Part shown: positions 27,928 to 34,857 of the stretch, piece by piece
Numbering within the stretch: position 1 is the stretch's first letter
Layout of the letters: every line of letters starts with the position of its first letter
Assembly: GCA_963757335.1 (NCBI GenBank)
Contig: CAVWRJ010000025.1
Span: forward strand, 1 to 64,000
Direction of reading: 5' to 3'
Source of the DNA: DASQPA01 sp963757335
Lineage (GTDB): Bacteria > Acidobacteriota > Thermoanaerobaculia > Multivoradales > UBA5704
Length of the DNA stretch: 64,000 bases
Position numbers and translations under genes: made by a program
Notes under the pieces: model-generated
Told to the model about the DNA's origin: nothing
The model's database searches: none
What the model saw: only the letters and a program-made list of their open reading frames with translations

Positions 27928-29738
27928 GGGGGGACCACCAGGAAGAGCTACTCCGTTACTACTGGCGCGAGCTGACCTATCTCCGGAAGTCGGGAGCGGC
28001 CTTCGCCGCCAAGTATCCGCAGGTGGCGGCGGGGTTGGAGCTCGGCGCCGGGGGCGAGAGCTCGGACCCCCACGTCGAGCGCCTGATCGAGGCCTTCGCC
28101 TTCCTCACCGGGCGCATCCAGCACAACCTCGACGCCGACTTTCCCGAGGTCGCCTCCGAGCTTTTGAACCTTCTCTATCCGCACTATTTGAACCCCGTGC
28201 CGTCGATGGCGGTCGCCCGCTTCGAGGTCGATCCCGAGCGCGGCAAACTCACCACCGGGCACCTTCTCCCCCGGCACACGCCGCTCTTCGCCCAGTCCGC
28301 CGAGGGCCGGGTCTGCCGCTTCCGCACCGCCTATCCGGTCACCCTCTGGCCGCTCGCCGTCCCCTACGCCGGCTTCGAGTCGACCGCCCAGTTCGACTTC
28401 CTCGACCGCGACGCCACGGTCGCCACCGTGCTCCGTCTGCGGATCGAAGGGAAGGCAGGCTCGCTCGCCGAGCTGGCGCTCGACCGCCTGCGCTTCCACC
28501 TCCACGGCGACCGGATGCTCGTCGACACCCTCTACGAGCTCCTCTTCTGCCACGTGCTGCGGATCGCCATCCTCCCCGAGGGGAGCGGGGCTCCGATCTT
28601 CCTGCCGAAGGGAGCCCTCAAGCCGGTGGGTTTCGCGGCGGACGAGGAGGTGCTGCCCTACCCGGCCCCCTCTCACCCCGGCTACCGGCTGCTCCAGGAG
28701 TACTTCACCTTCCCCGAGAAGTTCCTCTTCTTCGATCTGGAAGCCTTGGGCGGCCATCGCTCGACGAAGAGCTTCGACCTTCTCTTCCTCCTCGACCAGA
28801 GCCCCCGGGACCGGCTCTACATCGGCGGCGACACCTTCCTCCTCGGCTGCACGCCGGTGGTCAATCTCTTTCAGCGGATGACCGAGCCCATCCGCCTCGA
28901 CCAGCAGCGGAGCGAGTACCCCCTGGTCGCCGATGCCCGGCGCGAGCGGGAGACCGAGATCCACTCGATCCTCCAGGTCTCCGCCGCCGCCGACCCGCGC
29001 GACACCAGCCGGATCTTCGCCCCCTTCTACTCCTACTCCCACCGGATGGGGGACGAGCGGCAGCGCACCTTCTGGCACGCCCGGCGAATGCCGACCGGCC
29101 GCGCCGACCTGCCGGGAACCCGGATGGTCCTCTCGCTCCTCGACCTCGACTGGCATCCGAGTCTGCCCGCGGTCGACACCCTCTACGCCCAGGCGCTCTG
29201 CACCAACCGGGACTTCGCCGAGCAGCTCCCCGCCGGGGCCCTCCTGCAGACCGACGTGGCGGCGCCCCTCGCCCGCATCTCGTGCCTCGGCAAGCCCACT
29301 CAGGAGATCGTCCCGCCCTCGGGCGGCGCCAACCTCTGGCGGCTGGTCTCCCACCTCTCGCTCAACCACCTCTCCCTCGCGGGAGGAAAAGAGAGCCTCG
29401 AGGCCCTCCGCGAGATCCTCCGGCTCTATAGCGCGACGGGGGACGCCGCTGCCGAGCGCCAGGTCGGGGGGCTCGTCGGGATGTCCTCCCGGAAGGTGGT
29501 CCGCCGGGTGGGCAGGGAGGCCTGGCGCGGCTTCTGCCGCGGCAACGAGGTGACCCTGACCTTCGACGAGGACGCCTACGTCGGCTCCTCGGCCTTCCTG
29601 CTCGCCTCGGTGCTCGACCGCTTCCTCGCCCTCTACGCCTCGATGAACTCGTTCACGCAGCTGGTGATCGAAAGCCGCCAGCGGCACGGAGTCTGGAAAC
29701 GATGGCCGCCCATGGTTGGGGAACAGATACTCCTCTAG
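27924..29738 (+). CDS. tssF: T6SS baseplate component TssF
   Basis: A 604-residue VasA/TssF of usual length. The N-terminal LLRYYWRELTYLRKSGAAFA and FAAKYPQVAAGLELG, DPHVERLIEAFAFLTGRIQ, LLNLLYPHYLNPVPSMAVA are diagnostic. The C-terminal LDRFLALYASMNSFTQLVI is followed by an ending that overlaps the tssG start by 37 bases, so the two wedge subunits are translationally linked. Confidence 0.95.
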   Translation: MRGDHQEELLRYYWRELTYLRKSGAAFAAKYPQVAAGLELGAGGESSDPHVERLIEAFAFLTGRIQHNLDADFPEVASELLNLLYPHYLNPVPSMAVARFEVDPERGKLTTGHLLPRHTPLFAQSAEGRVCRFRTAYPVTLWPLAVPYAGFESTAQFDFLDRDATVATVLRLRIEGKAGSLAELALDRLRFHLHGDRMLVDTLYELLFCHVLRIAILPEGSGAPIFLPKGALKPVGFAADEEVLPYPAPSHPGYRLLQEYFTFPEKFLFFDLEALGGHRSTKSFDLLFLLDQSPRDRLYIGGDTFLLGCTPVVNLFQRMTEPIRLDQQRSEYPLVADARRERETEIHSILQVSAAADPRDTSRIFAPFYSYSHRMGDERQRTFWHARRMPTGRADLPGTRMVLSLLDLDWHPSLPAVDTLYAQALCTNRDFAEQLPAGALLQTDVAAPLARISCLGKPTQEIVPPSGGANLWRLVSHLSLNHLSLAGGKESLEALREILRLYSATGDAAAERQVGGLVGMSSRKVVRRVGREAWRGFCRGNEVTLTFDEDAYVGSSAFLLASVLDRFLALYASMNSFTQLVIESRQRHGVWKRWPPMVGEQILL

Positions 29739-30721
29739 AGCAGCTCCTCTTCGCCGAGGGTTTCCGCTTCGACTTCTATCAGGCGGTGAAGCTCCTGGAG
29801 ATGCTCTCGCCCGATGCGACGCCGGTCGCCGAGGGCTCGGAGCCGGAGGCCGAGCCGGTCCGCTTCCGCTCGCGGGTGGGGCTCGACTTTCCGGCCTCCG
29901 AGATCGACCTCCTGGCGCGCGCCGCCACGGCCGACCTGCCGCCCGAGATGCGGGTCAACTTCCTGGGGCTCGCCGGGGTTCTCGGACCTCTCCCCCTGCC
30001 GGTCACCGAGCTGGTCGTCGAAAGGGTCTGGCACAAGGACACGGCGCTCCGCGACTTCCTCGACCTCTTCAATCACCGGCTGGTGTCGATCCTGGCCCGG
30101 GCCAGAAAGCGCTACCGGCCGGCGATCGCCGTGAAGCCGCCCGCCGAGGGACCCTTCGCGCGTACCGGAGCCGCCCTCCTGGGTCTCGGCACCCCAGGCC
30201 TCGCGGGCCGCATGGCGGTTCCCGACCGCGCCCTCCTCGCCTACACCGGCCTCCTCGCCCAGCAGCCGCGCTCGCAGGTCGGGCTCGAAATCCTCCTCGC
30301 TCACTACTTCGAGGTGCCGGTCGCCGTCCGCCCCTTCGTCGGCCGTTGGCTGGCCCTCGATCCCGAGGAGCAGACGGCGCTCGGCCCCACCGGCCGTCAT
30401 CAGATCCTGGGCGGCGGCGCCGTCCTGGGCGCCCGTATCTGGGATCAGGAATCCGGCTTCGAGCTCCTCCTGGGGCCGCTCCACCTCCACCAATTCCTGG
30501 CCTTTCTCCCCATCGGCAAAGCCTTCAGAGCCCTCGCCGACCTCGTCCGCTTCTACGCCGGGGACAGCCTCGACTTCACCGTCCGTCTGACTTTGAGAGC
30601 GGGCGAGGTGCCCCCCTGCCGGCTGGGCTGGGGGCCGCGGCTGGGGTGGTCTTCCTGGTTGAAGACGAAGCACTTCGAGGCGGACGATTCGCAGGTGGTG
30701 GTGCGGGGGGTGGGGCGGTGA
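29702..30721 (+). CDS. tssG: T6SS baseplate component TssG
   Basis: A 339-residue VasB/TssG, last core gene of the operon. It has LLFAEGFRFDFYQAVKLLEM near the start, VRFRSRVGLDFPASEIDLL, NFLGLAGVLGPLPLPVTELV, and the late LLGPLHLHQFLAFLPIGKAF. It begins inside tssF. It ends only 17 bases from the convergent gene for the first linker-type effector. Confidence 0.95.
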   Translation: MAAHGWGTDTPLEQLLFAEGFRFDFYQAVKLLEMLSPDATPVAEGSEPEAEPVRFRSRVGLDFPASEIDLLARAATADLPPEMRVNFLGLAGVLGPLPLPVTELVVERVWHKDTALRDFLDLFNHRLVSILARARKRYRPAIAVKPPAEGPFARTGAALLGLGTPGLAGRMAVPDRALLAYTGLLAQQPRSQVGLEILLAHYFEVPVAVRPFVGRWLALDPEEQTALGPTGRHQILGGGAVLGARIWDQESGFELLLGPLHLHQFLAFLPIGKAFRALADLVRFYAGDSLDFTVRLTLRAGEVPPCRLGWGPRLGWSSWLKTKHFEADDSQVVVRGVGR

Positions 30722-30738
30722 GGCAGTGACGCCGGCTG

Positions 30739-31485
30739 CTACTCCGCCGCCGGCTCCTGCCGCCCGCTCATCCGCTCCTTCGTCTTGTACCAGTTGAGCG
30801 GGTCTTCCGTGAACGGGTGGTACAGGTCCGGCGGCATCCCCGACTGCCAGTAGTTCTTGCGCGTCCTGTAATGCCCCGTCTTGTCGTTGTGACCGATGAT
30901 CCGGTTGTCGACGATCCCCACCTCGCCGGCGGCGACCAGGGCGCGGCGGCCGGCCTGGCCTTCGGGGGTGCCGGAGGCGATCGTGGGATGACTGTCGCCG
31001 GGGACCTTGGGGTCGGGGCGGGGGGAGATGTAGACCGTACCGCCCGAGCCCATGCGAACGAAGCCGGCGTACATCGACCCCGGCTCCCGCCAGCGGCCGG
31101 TGCGCACGTCCTGAATGCGGCAGCCGCCCTCCCCGCAGTGGAGGGAGTAGACCGGCCAGCGCGGCGGCGGCGGTGGGGAGGTCGGCGACTTCTGGTCGGT
31201 ATAGGTGACGAAGCCGGAGGCGTCACGGCCGCCGGTCGCCGCTGCCGTCGATGTCGCCGGAGCCGGCACAGCGCTCGTCGGCCCCGGATTCATCGCGGCC
31301 TTAGGTTGGACGGCCGGCGGCAGCGCGGCGCGGCCGACGGCGGCCTGGACGTGCGGGGCGAGCGGCCGGACCGGGAGGATCGCCCGCGGCTGGGCGGCCG
31401 CGGGTGTCCCCGCACCGCGGGCGGCGCCACCGCGGGCAATGGCGGCTTGCACGTGGGGGGCGAGGGGAGGTTGGGGGCCAGGCAT
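30739..31485 (-). CDS. Putative secreted effector: APHVQAA linker plus unknown C-terminal domain
   Basis: A 248-residue protein from the ATG at 31485; an in-frame TTG at 31494 is the alternative. Residues 1-100 are Pro/Ala-rich and disordered, with two copies of a motif (PLAPHVQAAIARG and PLAPHVQAAVGRA, each followed by AQPRA or VQPKAA) that recurs in the next two genes. Residues from about 115 form a compact domain with LHCGEGGC, SMYAGFVRMG, ALVAAGEVGIVDNRIIGHND and TGHYRTRKNYW. The HND/SGHY-like pattern resembles uncharacterised tips of polymorphic toxins, from memory. There is no signal peptide. It is convergent with tssG and divergent from the DUF4157 gene. The effector role is inferred from architecture and position. 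Confidence 0.55.
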   Translation of the reverse strand: MPGPQPPLAPHVQAAIARGGAARGAGTPAAAQPRAILPVRPLAPHVQAAVGRAALPPAVQPKAAMNPGPTSAVPAPATSTAAATGGRDASGFVTYTDQKSPTSPPPPPRWPVYSLHCGEGGCRIQDVRTGRWREPGSMYAGFVRMGSGGTVYISPRPDPKVPGDSHPTIASGTPEGQAGRRALVAAGEVGIVDNRIIGHNDKTGHYRTRKNYWQSGMPPDLYHPFTEDPLNWYKTKERMSGRQEPAAE

Positions 31486-31506
31486 CGGTTCCAAGGTTCC
31501 TGCAAA

Positions 31507-31512
31507 ATTATA
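31507..31512 (-). promoter_or_regulatory. Perfect TATAAT -10 element for the first effector gene
   Basis: TATAAT on the minus strand, 21 bases upstream of the ATG at 31485. No good -35 hexamer is visible. The stretch TGCAAAATTATA is AT-rich in an otherwise GC-rich region. Confidence 0.45.
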
Positions 31513-31576
31513 GGTGGGGCGGCGGGCCGCCAGGGCGCTTCAGAGGATCAAAAAGGATCTAAATCTCGCCGACGCC

Positions 31577-31594
31577 GGAGCAACAGGTTGCTCC
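31577..31594. promoter_or_regulatory. 18-bp inverted repeat upstream of the DUF4157 gene
   Basis: GGAGCAAC-AG-GTTGCTCC, a perfect 8-bp inverted repeat in the spacer between the two divergent effector genes, 62 bases before the ATG at 31656. It could be an operator, but the regulator is unknown. Confidence 0.4.
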
Positions 31595-31655
31595 GTTGCT
31601 AAGATGGCCGTACTCACCGGAGAACCGCTGCAAGCGGGGACGAGGAGACGACGCT

Positions 31656-32765
31656 ATGACCGCCAACGTCCTTCAAGGAGCCTTCATCGGGGGCCGGCCG
31701 CAGAGCGCCGTGCTCCAGACCCGAGGTTCCGTGCAGCGCTCTCCCGACGGCTTCTCGATGCAGCTCCCGGAGAACCTCCTGCGCTCGCGTCGCGGTCCCG
31801 GACAGACGATCCCCGGGCCGGTCCGCGAGAAGATGGAGAAGGCGCTCGGCGCCGACTTCTCGGACGTGCGCATCCACGTCGGTCCCGAGGCCTCGGCGAT
31901 CGGCGCTCTCGCCTTCGCCCATGGCACCGACATCTACTTCGCCTCCGGCCAGTACAACCCCCACACCACCCACGGCCAGCGCCTCCTCGGCCACGAGCTG
32001 ACCCACGTCGTGCAGCAGCGCGCCGGGCGGGTGAGGAACCCCTTCGGCAGCGGTGTGGCGGTCGTCCAGGACCCCAATCTGGAGGCCGAGGCGGAGCGGA
32101 TGGGGATGATGGCGGCGGCCCAGCCCAAGATGGCGAACGGCCCGGTGCGCCCGGTTGCGCCGCACGTCCAGTCGGCGCTCGGCGTTCCCGTCCAACCCAA
32201 GGCCGCATCCCCCAAGCCGGTCGCCCACGGTCCCGCCGCCCACGTCCAGGCCGCCCAGATGCGGCCCGCCGCGGCTCCTGCGGGTGGCCCGGGCCGGACC
32301 GCGGTGCAGCCGCGCTCCGAGGGCTACAAGATCGTCCTCGGCTCCTACATGCACCAGGGTGGAGAGTCGGCGAAGCTCCCCGAGGAGGTCGCCGGCCACA
32401 CCTTCGTCTCTGTGGAGTCGCCCTCGGGCAAGAACGAGACCTGGGGCTTCTCGCCGGCCAACTTCGGCTCCTTCCAGCCGTCCAAGGATCTCGGCCGGAT
32501 GCACGCCGGGGTCCCCGGGCGGGTGCACCGCGACGAGAGCGCCTTCGCCAAACCAGGTCTCAAGCTCCGCACCTACGAGGTCAGCCGCGACCAGGCGCAG
32601 GCCGCCATGGCGAAGATCTCCGAGTACAAGTCGAGCAACTACAGCTTCAACCTCGAATGCCGGCAGTGCGCCACCTTCGCCCTCGATGTGGCGCGCGCCG
32701 CCCGGGTCGACCCCTTCCCCGGCGCCCGCGTCAAGCGCCCGCGCGACATCTACCGCCAGCTCTAG
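31656..32765 (+). CDS. DUF4157 (eCIS-core) protein with APHVQAA linker and papain-like C-terminal domain
   Basis: A 369-residue protein; the ATG at 31656 has GAGGAG upstream. Residues about 35-130 are a DUF4157 domain with an intact zincin motif HELTH near residue 112 (GQRLLGHELTHVVQQRAGRV). This domain is known mainly from cargo of extracellular contractile injection systems. Residues about 150-225 carry the linker motifs PVAPHVQSALGVPVQPKAA and GPAAHVQAAQMR with AVQPRS. The C-terminal domain (from about 228) has GHTFVSVESPSG near residue 247 and LECRQCATFALDV near 334. A His before a Cys suggests a circularly permuted NlpC/P60- or LRAT-like papain fold, i.e. peptidase, amidase or acyltransferase; this is inference. 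It lies just downstream of the T6SS core genes. Confidence 0.65.
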   Translation: MTANVLQGAFIGGRPQSAVLQTRGSVQRSPDGFSMQLPENLLRSRRGPGQTIPGPVREKMEKALGADFSDVRIHVGPEASAIGALAFAHGTDIYFASGQYNPHTTHGQRLLGHELTHVVQQRAGRVRNPFGSGVAVVQDPNLEAEAERMGMMAAAQPKMANGPVRPVAPHVQSALGVPVQPKAASPKPVAHGPAAHVQAAQMRPAAAPAGGPGRTAVQPRSEGYKIVLGSYMHQGGESAKLPEEVAGHTFVSVESPSGKNETWGFSPANFGSFQPSKDLGRMHAGVPGRVHRDESAFAKPGLKLRTYEVSRDQAQAAMAKISEYKSSNYSFNLECRQCATFALDVARAARVDPFPGARVKRPRDIYRQL

Positions 32766-32807
32766 CGCGGGAGGAGTGGCGCGGCTGCGCGCCGACGGGC
32801 CCTCAAC

Positions 32808-32983
32808 ATGACACAGCCTTCCCGGCCGATCCCCAGCGCCCCCATCCGCCCAGGTCCAGGGCTGGTTATGAGGCATTGAACGTCATCGATATCCTCTCTC
32901 CGCTCTCCCAGGACGAAAATGATTTCGGCTGCGTAGAGATGAAAGAGGACAAGGTCAACTACTGGTTCGAACACGGGAGCTGA
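32808..32983 (+). pseudogene. Remnant of a further linker-type effector or its immunity gene
   Basis: A 23-codon frame starting MTQPSRPIPSAPIRPGPGL resembles the Pro-rich starts of the flanking effectors and then stops. Another frame continues to 32983 with YEALNVIDILSPLSQDENDF, CVEMKEDKVNYWFEHGS, which reads like a genuine acidic protein end with lower GC. Together they look like a gene truncated by deletion and frameshift. Confidence 0.35.
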
Positions 32984-33024
32984 TCCGCGCCGATCGGTAC
33001 GCTTTCTATTTCAGGAGGAGCATC

Positions 33025-33741
33025 ATGACCATCCGCACGCCCAGAATTGTAGCGCCACCTCCTACTCACCCTCCCGGGGGGCCGGCACGGCAGGCATCGC
33101 CGCACGTCGCCTCGGCGGTCCAGGCCTCCATGGCCATGCCGGCTCCACGCCCCGTGGCCCCCCACGTAGCGGCCAGCCTGGCGCGCCATGCGCCGAACGT
33201 GGCAAAAGGTGGGGCCGGGAAAACCTCGGCGGTCCAGGCGAAGCCGGTGGTGCCGGTGCCTTCTCCGGTTCCTCCCCGAGCCGCGAGAGTCATTCAACCG
33301 TCCGAGAAACCACCCGAAGCCACGAACTCATCTGAGAGAATCAAGATCTGGGCTTGCACGCGTCCAGTGAGTGGTAAGGACGCGGAGAACAGTACTCATT
33401 CTTCCACGCTGGGTGGTCCGACTCATTGTTATGCGAAGATGACTAACTCCGACGGGTCCCAGGATTTGGACTCCTATTCTTATTTCCAGGACGCCGGACC
33501 GTATAAGGAGGTCTCGCTGACAGGCCACTGTGAGCTCGTCATGGAAGGGACCCCGGAGGACTGGGAAAAGCTCAAGTCAAAGATTGGAAGCTTCCCAAAG
33601 GAGGACTATTCCCTCACCGAGCAGAACTGCTGAACGGCTACCCAAGAGGGTATCCGTGCGATACCCAATGCCAAGGTCCCCAGCAACATCAGGAACGCTA
33701 ATCTTGGAACAGGAACGCGGCATAATTGCATCGTCCAGTGA
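33025..33741 (+). CDS. Putative secreted effector with APHV linker; in-frame TGA at 33631
   Basis: The ATG at 33025 has CAGGAGGAGC upstream. Conventional translation stops at the TGA 33631-33633 after 202 residues. The N-terminal 95 residues are Pro/Ala-rich with ASPHVASAVQASM, PVAPHVAASLARH and SAVQAKP. The C-terminal domain (IKIWACTRPVSGKD, GGPTHCYAKM, LTGHCELVMEGTPEDWEKL, DYSLTEQNC) has lower GC and ends at a Cys. This resembles the catalytic NC of permuted papain-like domains, which never ends there. The same frame continues after the TGA for 35 codons with protein-like text (TATQEGIRAIPNAKVPSN, GTGTRHNCIVQ) to 33741. The TGA is a nonsense mutation, a sequencing error, or a recoded codon; a hairpin follows it. 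Confidence 0.55.
33648..33666 (+). promoter_or_regulatory. Hairpin 14 bases after the in-frame TGA (SECIS-like geometry)
   Basis: GGGTATC (33648-33654) and GATACCC (33660-33666) form a perfect 7-bp stem with loop CGTGC. The loop begins 22 bases after the TGA and has a G in its first two positions, which fits the rules used for bacterial SECIS elements. It may be chance; there is no T-tract, so it is not a terminator. Confidence 0.35.
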
Positions 33742-33750
33742 AGGAGGGCC

Positions 33751-33905
33751 TCACCCAAGCTGCCGCCACCACCCCCACCCGAAGACGCCGGTCAGATAGA
33801 TCCAGAGCAAGGTCGCGAGGACGTGCAGCACCGTGTTCCGGCGATGGCCCAGCGGTCCAGCCACGCGGCGGCCGGCTCCCGGAAGCTGCGCAGGACGACG
33901 TTGAC
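33751..33905 (-). pseudogene. C-terminal remnant of a membrane protein gene
   Basis: Reverse-strand text RRNTVLHVLATLLWIYLTGV, FGWGWWRQLG, stop at 33751, reads as a transmembrane tail. The adjoining FREPAAAWLDRWAIAG is in the next frame. No start or further upstream part exists. It is probably a decayed gene fragment of unknown family. Confidence 0.3.
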
Positions 33906-33953
33906 TCCGCTCTTACTATCCTCCAGAATGGAGGCGATATGGAGGATCACGCC

Positions 33954-34187
33954 ATGGCCACGCTCAACATCAAGAACTTCCCGGACGATCTCTACGAGCA
34001 GCTTCAGGAGCGCGCCGAGCGTGAGCACCGCTCTCTCGCTCAGCAGGTCATTCATCTCCTGGAAGAGTTGGCGGCCAGACCCAAGCTTCACTCCATCCTC
34101 GAGCTCCGTGGCCTGGGTAAGGAGCTCTGGAGAGATATCGATCCCGTCGAGCACGTGCGGGCGGAACGCGACTCTTGGGACTCCTGA
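33954..34187 (+). CDS. Ribbon-helix-helix antitoxin (FitA/VapB-like)
   Basis: A 77-residue protein starting MATLNIKNFPDDLYEQLQER, the N-terminal DNA-binding ribbon-helix-helix typical of FitA-type antitoxins (HRSLAQQVIHLLEEL follows). The ATG at 33954 has GGAGG at ideal spacing; an in-frame ATG at 33939 is possible. The C-terminal tail would wrap the toxin. The stop overlaps the start of the PIN toxin gene, forming a standard vapBC-type operon that probably represses itself. Confidence 0.8.
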   Translation: MATLNIKNFPDDLYEQLQERAEREHRSLAQQVIHLLEELAARPKLHSILELRGLGKELWRDIDPVEHVRAERDSWDS

Positions 34188-34624
34188 GCGATCTCGGAAG
34201 CGGTCCCATCGCTCTCGACACCTCGATTTTCATCTACTTCATCGAAGAGCACCCCGTCTACCTGCCCCTGGTCGAACCTATCTTCGAAGCGATGGACAGA
34301 GGCGAGTTCGAAGCGGTGACCTCAAGCCTTACGCTTCTCGAGGTACTGGTGATCCCGTTCCGGTTTGCGAACATGGCCCTCATCGACCGCTATGAAACTC
34401 TTTTGACGAAGAGCCAAGGACTACGGCTCGTCGATCTCGACCGGGATTTTCTCCGCTCCGTAGCGCAAGTCCGGGCTGCCACACGGGCCAAGGCCCCGGA
34501 TGCGATGCAGTTGGCTGCCGCCATGGCGGCGGGTTGCCCTGTCTTCCTGACCAACGACGACCGGATCCCAAACGTTCCGGGCTTACAGATTCTCCGCCTT
34601 GAGGATTACCTGCCAAGCTCCTGA
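34175..34624 (+). CDS. PIN-domain ribonuclease toxin (VapC-like)
   Basis: A 149-residue PIN-domain protein. It has the N-terminal acidic motif IALDTSIFIYFIEEH, SSLTLLEVL with the second acidic residue, APDAMQLAAAMAAGCPVFLT with the third, and TNDDRIPNVPGLQIL near the end. All four acidic metal-binding positions appear present. The TTG start at 34175 overlaps the antitoxin gene by 13 bases. PIN toxins cleave tRNA or rRNA; the antitoxin neutralises them. Confidence 0.82.
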   Translation: MGLLSDLGSGPIALDTSIFIYFIEEHPVYLPLVEPIFEAMDRGEFEAVTSSLTLLEVLVIPFRFANMALIDRYETLLTKSQGLRLVDLDRDFLRSVAQVRAATRAKAPDAMQLAAAMAAGCPVFLTNDDRIPNVPGLQILRLEDYLPSS

Positions 34625-34857
34625 GCGCTCCTTTCGACCACCACCAGGCTCCCAGCCATGAGCAGGTAGATCGTAACCGTCCGGCGAACCCCAGGTCGGC
34701 CCTCCCGAGCGGCCCGCCTCCCAGCGTGGGCCTGCCTCCCCCCCTTTACCCAGAGCTGTACTTCGGCCAAGCCGGCAGGCCTCCCTCAGTGCCAGGTCTT
34801 GCCCGGAGGACCGGGCGAAGATGCCACGCTTGGATGGCGGGAGGCGGCGGCCGCCGC

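Noticed and set aside
30739..32765. Extracellular contractile injection system (eCIS) locus
   Set aside because: DUF4157 hints at eCIS, but all structural genes present are T6SS type (TssJLM, Hcp, TssEFG); no eCIS tube, spike or AAA ATPase is found.
33648..33666. Rho-independent terminator of the third effector gene
   Set aside because: The stem is perfect, but no T-tract follows and the open frame continues through it.
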